Shown: positions 40,084 through 49,395 of the stretch, piece after piece
How positions within the stretch are numbered: the first letter of the stretch is position 1
How the letters are laid out: each line of letters opens with the position of its first letter
From: Falsirhodobacter sp. 20TX0035
Lineage (GTDB): Bacteria > Pseudomonadota > Alphaproteobacteria > Rhodobacterales > Rhodobacteraceae
Length of the DNA stretch: 64,000 bases
Direction of reading: 5' to 3'
Assembly: GCF_028307215.1 (NCBI RefSeq)
Contig: NZ_JAQMHV010000003.1
Location: forward strand, 186,001 to 250,000
Made by a program: the position numbers and the translations under genes
The notes under the pieces: model-generated
Seen by the model: the letters and a program-made list of their open reading frames with translations, nothing else
Told to the model about the DNA's origin: nothing
Databases searched by the model: none

Positions 40084-41868
40084 TCAGGCCTGCGCGGGCA
40101 CCGCCATCAGGTCGGGCGCGGGATCGCGGGGCGTGCCCTGCCAGCTGGCCAGGATCCGGTCCTGCATCAGCATGACGGGCGCAGGCTGGATGTCCAGCGG
40201 AGTCAGGAACAGGCGCGTGCGGCTGGCGCGAGAGGTCCAGGAGACGACGAACGGTGCCAAGATCATCGGGATCGCGATGGGCAGCAGCCACGGCACGAGG
40301 CTGGGCGCCAGGAACCAGGTGGCCGACAGCACGACCAGACCCCACAGCACGATCCACCATGTGCCCGCCCAGCTCTCGGACAAGGGCAGCGTGCCGTCGC
40401 CGCGGTTGTTCGTCGGCCAGCCGCCATCGGCGCCGAACACGACCTGAAGCACCGACCGCGTCTGGAACATCATGAAGATCGGTGCGGTGATCGACGAGAA
40501 CACCAGTTCCACGAGGGTGGAGCGGAAGACGAGGCCCGCGCCCCCGAACTCCTTCGCGCGGCCCGACGTGATGGCGTCGGCCGCCACCAGCAGCTTCGGC
40601 AGGAACAAGAGGCCGAAGATGCCGATGGCCAGACCGATGGCCTTCCACGTCTCGTCCGAGGGGAAGATCGGGAAGGGCCAGCCTTCGACCGGGAAGTAGT
40701 TGACGGGCGGCGTGAACCACGGCGCGAAGATCGACGCCACGATGAAGCCCAGCCAGAACAGCGGCGAGATGTAGCTGAGGATGCCCTGCACGAAGACGAA
40801 GCGGTTCCAGGCCCGCAGGCCGGGCGCGTTCACGATCTTGGAATGCTGCAGGTTGCCCTGGCACCAGCGGCGGTCGCGCTTGGCGTGGTCGACGATGTTT
40901 TCGGGGCCTTCCTCGAAGCTGCCTTCCAGATCGTCGTCCAAACGGACCAGCCAGCCCGCGCGGGCCAGAAGGGCGGCCTCCACGTAGTCATGGCTCATGA
41001 TGTGGCCACCAAAGGGGGGCTTGCCCGGCAGTTCGGGCAGGCCGCAGCTTTCGGCAAAGGCGCGGCAGCGCACGATGGCGTTGTGGCCCCAGAACGGGCC
41101 CGTGGCGCCCTGCATCATGGCGAGGCCACGCGCGAAGATGGGCGAATGGAAGCTGGCCGAGAATTGCATTGCCCGCCCGAAGCGGGCCTTGGCGCGCGTC
41201 ACCTTCGGCAGGGTCTGCAGCAGGCCCAGCTCGGGCTCCGCCTCCATCCGGCGTGCCATCTCCACGATGGTGTCGCCTTCCATCAGGCTGTCGGCGTCCA
41301 GGATCAGGGCGAAGTCGTAGGCGCCGCCGGACCGCTGGAAGAAATCCTCGATGTTGCCGGCCTTGCGGCCCTTGTTGCTTTCGCGCCGCCGGTAGAACAT
41401 CCGGCCTTCGCCTTCGCATTCGTCCAGCAGGCGATGGAACCATAAACGCTCCTGAACGGCCACGTCATCCTTGCGGGTGTCCGACAGGATCGCGAAATGG
41501 AAATGCTCGGCATGCCCGGTCGCCTTCAGCGACGCGTCCATCGCGGCGATGCGCGAATAGACCGTCACCGGATCCTCGTTATAAACGGGGACCAGGATGG
41601 CGGTCTTCGAACGCAAGCCTTGGAACGGCGGCAGCGGCGGCGGCAGGGCGCGCGACATCAGGCCCAGGACGGCTTGCATGGCCCCCCAGGCCAGCCAGAA
41701 GGTGGAGATCAGGATGAACAGCGCGCGGACGATGTCCATCGCGTCCAGCCCGTCCGACCACCCGAACTGCAGGAACAGCATGAACGCGCCCGCGGCGGCC
41801 AGCGCGCTGAACGCAAGCCCCAGCGCCCGGGGAAAGAAGGCGCCCCGGTCTTTCGACGTCAGTGCCAT
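40084..41868 (-). CDS. opgH: Glucans biosynthesis glucosyltransferase OpgH
   Basis: 594-residue inner-membrane glycosyltransferase (GT2) that polymerises UDP-glucose into the backbone of osmoregulated periplasmic glucans. Two N-terminal helices; the catalytic core has LVPVYNEDP, the metal motif LILDADSLMEGD, SHDYVEAAL and the RDRRW acceptor motif (near 335). Several C-terminal helices follow. It is much shorter than E. coli MdoH (847), lacking its long N-terminal domain. It starts 3 bases after the small opgI-position ORF. Confidence 0.95.
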   Translation of the reverse strand: MALTSKDRGAFFPRALGLAFSALAAAGAFMLFLQFGWSDGLDAMDIVRALFILISTFWLAWGAMQAVLGLMSRALPPPLPPFQGLRSKTAILVPVYNEDPVTVYSRIAAMDASLKATGHAEHFHFAILSDTRKDDVAVQERLWFHRLLDECEGEGRMFYRRRESNKGRKAGNIEDFFQRSGGAYDFALILDADSLMEGDTIVEMARRMEAEPELGLLQTLPKVTRAKARFGRAMQFSASFHSPIFARGLAMMQGATGPFWGHNAIVRCRAFAESCGLPELPGKPPFGGHIMSHDYVEAALLARAGWLVRLDDDLEGSFEEGPENIVDHAKRDRRWCQGNLQHSKIVNAPGLRAWNRFVFVQGILSYISPLFWLGFIVASIFAPWFTPPVNYFPVEGWPFPIFPSDETWKAIGLAIGIFGLLFLPKLLVAADAITSGRAKEFGGAGLVFRSTLVELVFSSITAPIFMMFQTRSVLQVVFGADGGWPTNNRGDGTLPLSESWAGTWWIVLWGLVVLSATWFLAPSLVPWLLPIAIPMILAPFVVSWTSRASRTRLFLTPLDIQPAPVMLMQDRILASWQGTPRDPAPDLMAVPAQA

Positions 41869-41871
41869 GGA

Positions 41872-42021
41872 TCAGGAGCCTGCCTTGACGATGCGGCTGC
41901 CGAAGAACCGGCGCCAGACCGGCTGGGATTCGGAGGTCAGAACCTGCTTGGGCATGGCAAGGGGGGCGTCCGGAAGGGCGCCACGCTCGGTCTCGGGCTG
42001 TTTGGGTTCGGCGGAACTCAT
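41872..42021 (-). CDS. opgI: 49-residue ORF between opgG and opgH, in the opgI position
   Basis: ATG 42021 overlaps the opgG TGA (ATGA) and the stop lies 3 bases before opgH, so the ORF is locked between the two by translational coupling. The peptide is hydrophilic: MSSAEPKQPETERGALPD, then MPKQVLTSES and a basic, aromatic end (PVWRRFFGSRIVKAGS). In R. sphaeroides the operon is opgGIH, with opgI needed for glucan synthesis. Position strongly suggests this is its counterpart, but I cannot compare sequences or lengths here. Confidence 0.6.
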   Translation of the reverse strand: MSSAEPKQPETERGALPDAPLAMPKQVLTSESQPVWRRFFGSRIVKAGS

Positions 42022-43661
42022 GCGTTCATCCATTGGTAAAGCCACGTCTCCGACAACTTGCGGCCGTAACCCGCAATATGCGCCCCAAGTTCCACGACCT
42101 GGCCTTTTGTTCCGCGCACGTCGATCACCAGACGCCACATATTGCTTTCCGGGATACGCACAAGAGCCGAATGCTCCACCTCGCCGTTCTGGACGTTGAT
42201 CACCGGGTCCAGCTTTGCATCCATGGGCAGGTTAGCAATCACGCCGCCTTGGAAGTCCACCACGAACTTGCGGAAGTTGGCGCTGTTGTCCACGCCCGAC
42301 ACGCCGCCCTGACCCGTGCGGGTTTCGGCCACAAAGGCCAGCGCCGCCTGCGGATCAGGCGACAGGGCGCCCCAGCGCAGCGAATAGGCGAACTCGCGCG
42401 CGTCGCCCTTGTTGAAGGCGCCTTCGGGCACCCAGAAGGCGACGATGTTGTCATTGACCTCGGAATCGCTCGGGATCTCCACCAGGCGGACGATGCCCTT
42501 GCCCCATTCGCCCATCGGCTCCACGAGGACGGAGGGACGGCGTTCGTAGCGCGCTTCCAGATCCTGGAAGTTCTCGAACTCCCGGTCGCGCTGGAACAGG
42601 CCGAAGGACCGCGGGGATTCCTCGCCGAAATAGGATCCGCCCAGACGCGGCGGGTTGTTCAGCGGACGCCAGATCTTGTCGCCCGACCGCCGCTCGATAC
42701 CCAGACCGTCGGAGTCGTGCACGTTCGGGCGGAAGTCGTCGTAGTTCGCCCGGTTGTTTTCCGAGAACATGTACATGGACGTCAGCGGCGCCACGCCCAG
42801 TTGGGCCACATCCTCGCGTGCGAAGATGCGGGCGGTGACCAGCATCACCGTTTCTTCGCCCGGGGTGATGATGAAGCGGTAGGCGCCGGTGACCGAGGGA
42901 CTGTCCAGCGCGGCATAGACCACCACGGTGTTGGACGCATCCGCCGGCTTTTCCAGATAGAAGCGCGAGAAGCGGGGGAACTCCTCCTGCGTGGGGGAGG
43001 CGGTGTTGACCGCGAGGCCCCGCGCCGACATCCCGTAGCTGGTGCCGCGGCCCAAGGCGCGGAAATAGGACGCACCGAGGAAGGCCACCAGTTCATCAAA
43101 GACGTCGGGGCGGTTCAGGGGGGTGGACAGGCGGAAGCCGGCCACGCCCGGAAGTTCCAGGTGCGGCTGGAACCGGTCCGTCAGGTTGTTGTAGTATTCG
43201 AAGTCGTCGGTGGAGAAGGCCATTTCCGTCGCCGTGTCGCCGGCGACCTGGAACATCTGCACCGGGTCGGAATAAAGCCAGCCCATGTGGAAGGCCGCCA
43301 CGCGGAACAGGCTGGCCGAGCTGTCGGCCCAGCGGGCGCGGTCGGCGCGGAAGTTGATGTTGCGGTAGTCGTTGTATTGCAGATCGCCCAGCGCACCCGT
43401 CGGACGGACCGGCTCCTGATAGGCGGCCGTGGCGGCCTGCCGCATCTCCTCGGTCAGTAGGTCGAAGCTGAAGGGAACGCTGGCCGGTGCCGCCGGCGGG
43501 GCGGGTTCCGCCGCAGGCGCGGGCGTGGGGGCCGGGGCGGGCACCGGAGCCTCTGGCGGCGGGGCGTCCTGGGCCAGGACCGGAACCGCCATGAGGGCCG
43601 TGCTGGCCACACCAGACGCCAGCAGCGTCCTGCGCGAGAGAGACGAAGGGGTCACGGGCAA
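42018..43661 (-). CDS. opgG: Glucans biosynthesis protein G
   Basis: Periplasmic protein that shapes or branches osmoregulated glucans made by OpgH. 547 residues from TTG 43661 (GGAG 6 bases upstream; GTG 43655 and TTG 43673 are alternatives). The N-terminus SLSRRTLLASGVASTALMAV is a twin-arginine-like signal, followed by an unusual ~30-residue Pro/Ala tract (PVPAPAPTPAPA). The MdoG/D fold then begins (PFSFDLLTEEMRQ; YRNINFRADRA). It is divergent from pstS and overlaps the next small ORF by 4 bases. Confidence 0.93.
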   Translation of the reverse strand: MPVTPSSLSRRTLLASGVASTALMAVPVLAQDAPPPEAPVPAPAPTPAPAAEPAPPAAPASVPFSFDLLTEEMRQAATAAYQEPVRPTGALGDLQYNDYRNINFRADRARWADSSASLFRVAAFHMGWLYSDPVQMFQVAGDTATEMAFSTDDFEYYNNLTDRFQPHLELPGVAGFRLSTPLNRPDVFDELVAFLGASYFRALGRGTSYGMSARGLAVNTASPTQEEFPRFSRFYLEKPADASNTVVVYAALDSPSVTGAYRFIITPGEETVMLVTARIFAREDVAQLGVAPLTSMYMFSENNRANYDDFRPNVHDSDGLGIERRSGDKIWRPLNNPPRLGGSYFGEESPRSFGLFQRDREFENFQDLEARYERRPSVLVEPMGEWGKGIVRLVEIPSDSEVNDNIVAFWVPEGAFNKGDAREFAYSLRWGALSPDPQAALAFVAETRTGQGGVSGVDNSANFRKFVVDFQGGVIANLPMDAKLDPVINVQNGEVEHSALVRIPESNMWRLVIDVRGTKGQVVELGAHIAGYGRKLSETWLYQWMNA

Positions 43662-43846
43662 ATCAGGCTCCAAAATATTCGTGCAACCTCCGGGAGGAGA
43701 TTCGCTTTGTCCGGTAATATTGCGCGGCACCGGGGGGAAGCAAGAAATGCCTGTTACAATTGCCTCTTTTCGGCGCGATGCTGCCCGAATTACAGGCGAA
43801 CGTCGTCGGAACAGGCGGGACAAGTCGGTGTCGCAAATCGCGGCGT

Positions 43847-43864
43847 CTGTCATGAAAGCGTCAT
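43847..43864 (+). promoter_or_regulatory. Pho box upstream of pstS
   Basis: CTGTCAT (43847-43853), four bases, GCGTCAT (43858-43864) is the 7-4-7 direct repeat with 11-base period recognised by PhoB. It lies 90 bases before the pstS start. PhoB itself is encoded at the end of the same operon, predicting positive autoregulation under phosphate starvation. It is shared with the opgG upstream region. Confidence 0.8.
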
Positions 43865-43953
43865 AAAAATGACGTAGACCGGTCGCAAGCGCTTGCTAGT
43901 GCAGTGCCGAAGGGCCCGCGTTCCGGGTCCGGCTGTTCTTACAGGAGAATTTC

Positions 43954-44982
43954 ATGTCGTTCATCAAGCTGTCTGTCTCCGCCTTGGCGCTTGCCGCTGT
44001 TGGCGCCACGGCGTCCCACGCGCAGGATCGTGACACCATTCAGGTCGCCGGTTCCTCGACTGTTCTGCCTTATGCGACCATCGTGGCCGAAGCCTTCGGC
44101 GAAAACTTCGAATTCCCGACGCCGGTCGTGCAGTCGGGCGGTTCGGGTGCCGGTCTGGCCCAGTTCTGCGAAGGCGTCGGCTCCAACACGATCGACATCG
44201 CCAACGCGTCGCGCCTGATCAAGGACAGCGAGATCAAGACCTGCGCCGACAACGGCGTGACCGACATCATGCACGTGCAGATTGGCTATGACGGCATCGT
44301 CTTCGCCTCGGCCGTGGACGGCGAAGAGTTCGCCTTCACCCCCGCCGACTGGTACAAGGCGCTGGCCGCCCAGGTCGTCGTCGACGGCAAGATGGTCGCC
44401 AACCCCTACACGACCTGGAACGAAGTGAACCCGGACCTGCCGGAACAGCCGATCCTGGCCTTCATCCCGGGCACCAAGCACGGCACGCGTGAAGTCTTCG
44501 AAGAGAAGGTTCTGGCCGCCGGTTGCGAAGAGTCGGGCGCCCTGGAAGAGATGACCGCCCTGTCGGACGCCGACACGGCCGAAGAAGCCTGCGTGGCTGT
44601 CCGCACCGACGGCAAGTCGGTCGACATCGACGGCGACTACACCGAGACGCTGGCCCGCATCCAGTCGGACGCCAACGGCATCGGCGTGTTCGGCCTGTCC
44701 TTCTACGAAAACAACACGAACGCCCTGCAGGTCGCCACGATGTCCGGCGTGACCCCCACGACCGAGACGATCGCTTCGGGCGAATACCCGGTGTCGCGTC
44801 CGCTGCAGTTCTACGTGAAGAAAGCGCACATCGGCGTCGTTCCCGGCCTGAAAGAGTTCGTGACCTTCTTCGTATCCGACGACATGGCCGGCCCGAACGG
44901 CCCGCTGGCCGCCTATGGCCTGGTTTCGGACCCGGAACTGGCCGCGACGCAAGCGGCTGTCGAAGCTGAAGAAACCATGTAA
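43954..44982 (+). CDS. pstS: Phosphate ABC transporter substrate-binding protein
   Basis: 342 residues with a Sec signal peptide (SFIKLSVSALALAAVGA, cleavage after SHA-QDRD). The mature start IQVAGSSTVLPYA and QSGGSGAGLAQFCEG are the phosphate-binding loops of the high-affinity PstS/SphX class. ACAGGAGAA precedes ATG 43954. It is the first gene of pstSCAB-phoUB, followed by an attenuating hairpin that should give excess PstS over the permease. Confidence 0.96.
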   Translation: MSFIKLSVSALALAAVGATASHAQDRDTIQVAGSSTVLPYATIVAEAFGENFEFPTPVVQSGGSGAGLAQFCEGVGSNTIDIANASRLIKDSEIKTCADNGVTDIMHVQIGYDGIVFASAVDGEEFAFTPADWYKALAAQVVVDGKMVANPYTTWNEVNPDLPEQPILAFIPGTKHGTREVFEEKVLAAGCEESGALEEMTALSDADTAEEACVAVRTDGKSVDIDGDYTETLARIQSDANGIGVFGLSFYENNTNALQVATMSGVTPTTETIASGEYPVSRPLQFYVKKAHIGVVPGLKEFVTFFVSDDMAGPNGPLAAYGLVSDPELAATQAAVEAEETM

Positions 44983-45017
44983 GAAGCTTCGGTCAGGATA
45001 TCCTGCCAAGCCTTCAG

Positions 45018-45048
45018 GCCCGGTCGAACATTCGGCCGGGCGTTCTTT
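45018..45048 (+). terminator. Attenuator hairpin between pstS and pstC
   Basis: GCCCGGTCGAA (45018-45028) pairs with TTCGGCCGGGC (45031-45041), with one G-U pair and a tight loop, then GTTCTTT. The short, interrupted T-run suggests partial termination. Confidence 0.6.
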
Positions 45049-45063
45049 CAGACGAGAGCCCCA

Positions 45064-46524
45064 ATGTCAGTGTTCTGGATCACGCTCATCGCTATCGCCA
45101 TCGCCTGTGTCGCGTATGGCGTCGGGCGTCAGAAAGCGCTGTCCTCCTCGCGGGGGGATCCGCGCAAGCTTCACTCGTTGCCGTCGTATTACGGCTGGTA
45201 CTGTTTCATTTCCTCGATCGTTCCGGCGCTGGCGATTCTGGTGATCTGGCTGTTCGTGCAGCCGATGATCACCACGCAGCGCGTTGATTCGGTCCTGCAA
45301 CTGCCCGTCGAAGCTTCGGTCGGCGAAAAGCTGGCCGCCAAGCGTGACGTGCAGTCCGTGGCGGTGGCGCTGGATCGCGGCCTGGCCCAGGGGGTCATCG
45401 CCGAAAGCGATCTGCCCGCACTGGCCGAAAATCCGTCCTCCCTTCCCGCCACGCTGGCCGAGGCCGACATCTCCCTTCCGGTGGTGGTGACGCCGCAGCT
45501 GTTCAACGCGGCGCAGACCTTCCGCGACCTGTCCTCCACGCTGAATACGGGGCTGACGGTGGCCGTCATCCTGTTCGCAGTGATCGGCGCCTTCTTCGGC
45601 ATCCGTCGCTGCGCCCCCGACTTCCGCGCCCGCAACCTGGTCGAACGGGTGACGATGACGCTACTGATCGCGGCCTCGGTCATCGCCATCCTGACGACCA
45701 TCGCCATCGTGCTGTCGCTGGTGTTCCAGACGGCCACCTTCTTCGAGCAGTATTCCTGGCGCGACTTCTTCTTCAGCGCCACCTGGTCGCCGGTGTTCCA
45801 GGGCAACAGCCAGCTGGGCATTCTGCCGCTGCTGTGGGGCACGCTCTACATCAGCCTGATCGCGCTGCTGGTGGCGGTGCCGATCGGCCTCTTCTCGGCG
45901 ATCTACCTGTCGGAATACGCGTCGAAAAGCATGCGCGCCGTCGCCAAGCCGCTGATCGAGATTCTGGCCGGCATCCCGACCATCGTCTACGGCCTGTTCG
46001 CCCTGATCACGGTGGGCCCCATGCTGCGCGACTGGATCGCCCAGCCGATGGGCCTCGGCTCCTCGGGCAGCTCGGTCATGACGGCGGGTCTGGTCATGGG
46101 CATCATGATCATTCCGTTCGTGTCCTCGTTGTCGGACGACATCATCAACGCCGTGCCGCAAAGCCTGCGCGACGGATCCCTGGGCCTTGGCGCCACGCCG
46201 TCTGAAACGATCCGTCAGGTCGTGCTGCCGGCGGCGCTTCCGGGCATCGTCGGCGCCATCCTTCTGGCCGCGTCCCGCGCAATTGGTGAGACGATGATCG
46301 TGGTGCTGGGGGCAGGGGCCGCCGCCCGCATGGGCCTGAACCCGTTCGAGGCGATGACCACCATCACCGTGAAGATCGTATCGCAGCTGACCGGTGACAC
46401 GGACTTCAACTCGCCCGAAACGCTGGTCGCCTTCGCCCTTGGCCTGACGCTGTTCGTCATCACGCTGGGTCTGAACATCCTTGCGCTCTACATCGTGCGC
46501 AAATATCGGGAGCAATACGAATGA
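45064..46524 (+). CDS. pstC: Phosphate ABC transporter permease PstC
   Basis: 486 residues, longer than E. coli PstC (319) through an N-terminal extension of two helices and a ~90-residue loop, usual in alphaproteobacteria. The permease domain begins near 245 (LGILPLLWGTLYISLIA), with the EAA loop LGLGATPSETIRQVVLPAALPG split around 380-400. Stop overlaps pstA (ATGA). Confidence 0.95.
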   Translation: MSVFWITLIAIAIACVAYGVGRQKALSSSRGDPRKLHSLPSYYGWYCFISSIVPALAILVIWLFVQPMITTQRVDSVLQLPVEASVGEKLAAKRDVQSVAVALDRGLAQGVIAESDLPALAENPSSLPATLAEADISLPVVVTPQLFNAAQTFRDLSSTLNTGLTVAVILFAVIGAFFGIRRCAPDFRARNLVERVTMTLLIAASVIAILTTIAIVLSLVFQTATFFEQYSWRDFFFSATWSPVFQGNSQLGILPLLWGTLYISLIALLVAVPIGLFSAIYLSEYASKSMRAVAKPLIEILAGIPTIVYGLFALITVGPMLRDWIAQPMGLGSSGSSVMTAGLVMGIMIIPFVSSLSDDIINAVPQSLRDGSLGLGATPSETIRQVVLPAALPGIVGAILLAASRAIGETMIVVLGAGAAARMGLNPFEAMTTITVKIVSQLTGDTDFNSPETLVAFALGLTLFVITLGLNILALYIVRKYREQYE

Positions 46525-47870
46525 CCGATATCTCCGCCCACCCCTCCGGGAAGCGCAAGACGTCGTCCCTTCTGCAACTGGACGCGCGCACGAAACGCCG
46601 CAACGCGGCCGAACGGCGCTTCCAGATCTACGGCCTCGTCTGCATCGGCATCGCGATGGTCGCGCTGGTGATGCTGCTGGTCTCCATCTTCTCGGGCGGG
46701 GCGTCGGCCTTCCGTCAGACCTTCGCCACGTTCGAGATGACGCTGCCGGCCGAAACGCTGGACCCGGACGGCAACCGCAACCCCGAGGAGATGGCCAAGG
46801 TCACTACCATCGGCTACCAGAACGTCCTGCGTCAGGGCCTGGTCACTGCGGTGCGCGGCGCCAACATCGTGCCGGAAGGCATGACGGACGCCGACATCAC
46901 GGGCATGCTCTCGCCCGAAGCGGCCGCGGACCTGCGCAACCGCGTGCTGAACAACCCGGAGCTTCTGGGCCAGCAGGTGGAGATCGACGCACTGGCCCAT
47001 GGCCGGATCGACGGCTACTTCAAGGGCCGCGTCACCATGCAAAGCGCAGAACGTGACGCCAACGTCACCCCGCAGCGCCTGCAACTGGCGCAGGCCATGG
47101 CCGACAACGGCCTGATGGCGCTGCGCTTCAACTGGGGCTTCGTGACGAAACCCGACGCCTCGGACCAGCGTCCGGAAGCGGCGGGCCTCGGCGTGGCGCT
47201 TCTCGGCTCGCTCTACATGATGCTGGTGGTGCTGGTCCTGTCGGTTCCGATCGGGGTCGCGGCCTCCATCTACCTTGAGGAGTTTGCACCGAAGAACCGC
47301 TGGACCGACGTGATCGAGGTGAACATCTCCAACCTCGCGGCCGTGCCGTCCATCGTGTTCGGGATCCTGGGCCTCGCGATCTTCATCAACTTCTTCCATC
47401 TGCCGCAGTCCGCGTCGATCGTAGGCGGTCTTGTGCTGACGCTGATGACGATCCCGACCATCATCATCTCCACCCGCGCGGCCCTGCGCGCGGTGCCGCC
47501 GTCGATCCGCGACGCGGCGCTTGGGGTGGGGGCCAGCCGCATGCAGGCCGTGTTCCACCACGTCCTGCCGCTGGCGATGCCGGGCATCCTGACAGGCACG
47601 ATCATCGGTCTGGCGCAGGCGCTTGGCGAAACCGCGCCGCTGCTGCTGATCGGCATGGTCGCCTTTGTGCGCGACTATCCGGACGGCCCGCCGGCCGGCC
47701 TGTTCGACCCCGCCTCGGCCCTGCCGGTGCAGGTCTACAACTGGACGCAGCGTGCGGACCCGGCCTTCGTGGAACGCTCGTCCGGGGCCATCATCGTGCT
47801 GTTGGCCTTCCTTCTTGTGATGAACGCGGTCGCCATCATTCTGCGCCGCAAGTTTGAACGCCGTTGGTGA
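46521..47870 (+). CDS. pstA: Phosphate ABC transporter permease PstA
   Basis: 449 residues, again longer than the E. coli form (296), with one N-terminal helix and a periplasmic insert of ~150 residues before the permease domain near 220 ([17 protein letters not shown]). The EAA loop is [20 protein letters not shown]. The end is followed after 10 bases by the pstB start. Confidence 0.95.
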   Translation: MTDISAHPSGKRKTSSLLQLDARTKRRNAAERRFQIYGLVCIGIAMVALVMLLVSIFSGGASAFRQTFATFEMTLPAETLDPDGNRNPEEMAKVTTIGYQNVLRQGLVTAVRGANIVPEGMTDADITGMLSPEAAADLRNRVLNNPELLGQQVEIDALAHGRIDGYFKGRVTMQSAERDANVTPQRLQLAQAMADNGLMALRFNWGFVTKPDASDQRPEAAGLGVALLGSLYMMLVVLVLSVPIGVAASIYLEEFAPKNRWTDVIEVNISNLAAVPSIVFGILGLAIFINFFHLPQSASIVGGLVLTLMTIPTIIISTRAALRAVPPSIRDAALGVGASRMQAVFHHVLPLAMPGILTGTIIGLAQALGETAPLLLIGMVAFVRDYPDGPPAGLFDPASALPVQVYNWTQRADPAFVERSSGAIIVLLAFLLVMNAVAIILRRKFERRW

Positions 47871-47880
47871 GGGACCAGAT

Positions 47881-48678
47881 ATGAACGACATGAGAATCGC
47901 GGAGAGAGACGTGTCCACCAGCGAGACCAAGATCACGGCGCGGGACGTCAACGTCCACTACGGCGCCAGCCACGCGCTGAAGGGGGTCGACGTCGACATC
48001 CTGAACGGGCACGTGACGGCGTTCATCGGCCCGTCGGGCTGCGGCAAGTCCACTTTCCTGCGCTGCCTGAACCGCATGAACGACACGATCGCCGCCGCCA
48101 AGGTGACGGGCCGGATCGAGCTGGACGGCGAGAACATCTACGACCCCAAGGTCGATCCGGTGCAGCTGCGCGCCAAGGTCGGCATGGTGTTCCAGAAGCC
48201 GAACCCGTTCCCGAAGTCGATCTATGACAACGTGTCCTACGGCCCCAAGATCCACGGCCTGACACGGTCGAAGGCGGAGCTGGACGAGGTGGTGGAAACC
48301 GCCCTGCGCAAGGCCGCCCTGTGGAACGAGGTGAAGGACCGCTTGCATGCGCCCGGCACCGGCCTGTCGGGCGGCCAGCAGCAGCGTCTGTGCATCGCAC
48401 GCGCCGTCGCCACCTCGCCCGAGGTGCTGCTGATGGACGAACCCTGCTCGGCCCTCGACCCCATCGCCACGGCGCAGGTGGAGGAGCTGATCGACGAGCT
48501 GCGCAGCCAGTTCGCGGTGGTCATCGTCACCCACTCCATGCAGCAGGCGGCCCGGGTCAGCCAGAAGACCGCGTTCTTCCACCTGGGCAACCTAGTCGAA
48601 TACGGCGAGACGGGGCAGATCTTCCAGAACCCCCGCGACCCGCGCACCGAAAGCTACATCAGCGGCAAGATTGGATAA
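47881..48678 (+). CDS. pstB: Phosphate ABC transporter ATP-binding protein
   Basis: 265 residues. Walker [10 protein letters not shown], the PstB-specific [14 protein letters not shown], signature [14 protein letters not shown] and Walker [14 protein letters not shown]. The start ATG 47881 has GAGGGA upstream; an earlier in-frame ATG at 47854 lies in pstA. It also participates in PhoR signalling through PhoU. Confidence 0.97.
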   Translation: MNDMRIAERDVSTSETKITARDVNVHYGASHALKGVDVDILNGHVTAFIGPSGCGKSTFLRCLNRMNDTIAAAKVTGRIELDGENIYDPKVDPVQLRAKVGMVFQKPNPFPKSIYDNVSYGPKIHGLTRSKAELDEVVETALRKAALWNEVKDRLHAPGTGLSGGQQQRLCIARAVATSPEVLLMDEPCSALDPIATAQVEELIDELRSQFAVVIVTHSMQQAARVSQKTAFFHLGNLVEYGETGQIFQNPRDPRTESYISGKIG

Positions 48679-48681
48679 GCC

Positions 48682-49395
48682 ATGGCCAGCGACCCCCACA
48701 TCCACTCGGCCTTCGACCGCGATCTTGAAGCGGTTCAGGCGATGATCATGAAAATGGGCGGCATGGTGGAAGCCGCCATCGCCGACGCCGCCCGCGCGCT
48801 GGAAACCCGCGACGACGAGCTGGCCGAACAGGTGCGCCGCAACGACCGCGCCATCGACGCCCTGGAAGAACAGGTGAACGCGGAATGCGCGCGCCTGATC
48901 GCCCTGCGTGCGCCGATTGCGTCGGACCTGCGGACCGTGCTGACGGTCATCAAGATCGCGGGCAGCCTGGAGCGGTGCGGCGACTTCGCGAAGAACCTCG
49001 CGAAGCGGTCGTCGGTCCTGTCGCAGCTGGCGCAGATCCCCGGCGCGTCGCTGGCGATCCGCCGCATGGCCCGCACGGTGGAACTTCAGCTGAAGGACGC
49101 GCTGGACGCCTACATCCAGCGCGACGCGACGCTGGCCGCCGACGTGCGCCAGCGCGACGCCGAAGTCGACCAGATGTACAACGCGCTGTTCCGTGAATTC
49201 CTGACCCACATGATGGAGGATCCGCGCAACATCACGGCCTGCATGCACCTGCACTTCATCGCCAAGAACATCGAACGCGTGGGCGACCACGCGACGACGA
49301 TCGCGGAGCAGGTGATCTACCTCGTGACCGGGATGATGCCGGAAGAGGCGCGGATCAAAGCCGACAAGACCGCCTTCGCCGGAGGCGATGAATGA
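48682..49395 (+). CDS. phoU: Phosphate signalling regulator PhoU
   Basis: 237 residues, two repeats of a three-helix bundle, each with the ExxxD metal motif region (EAVQAMIMKMGG, and ITACMHLHFIAKNIERVGDHATTIAE in the second repeat). It couples Pst transport state to the Pho two-component system and represses it when phosphate is ample. It starts 3 bases after pstB; the stop overlaps phoB (ATGA). Confidence 0.96.
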   Translation: MASDPHIHSAFDRDLEAVQAMIMKMGGMVEAAIADAARALETRDDELAEQVRRNDRAIDALEEQVNAECARLIALRAPIASDLRTVLTVIKIAGSLERCGDFAKNLAKRSSVLSQLAQIPGASLAIRRMARTVELQLKDALDAYIQRDATLAADVRQRDAEVDQMYNALFREFLTHMMEDPRNITACMHLHFIAKNIERVGDHATTIAEQVIYLVTGMMPEEARIKADKTAFAGGDE

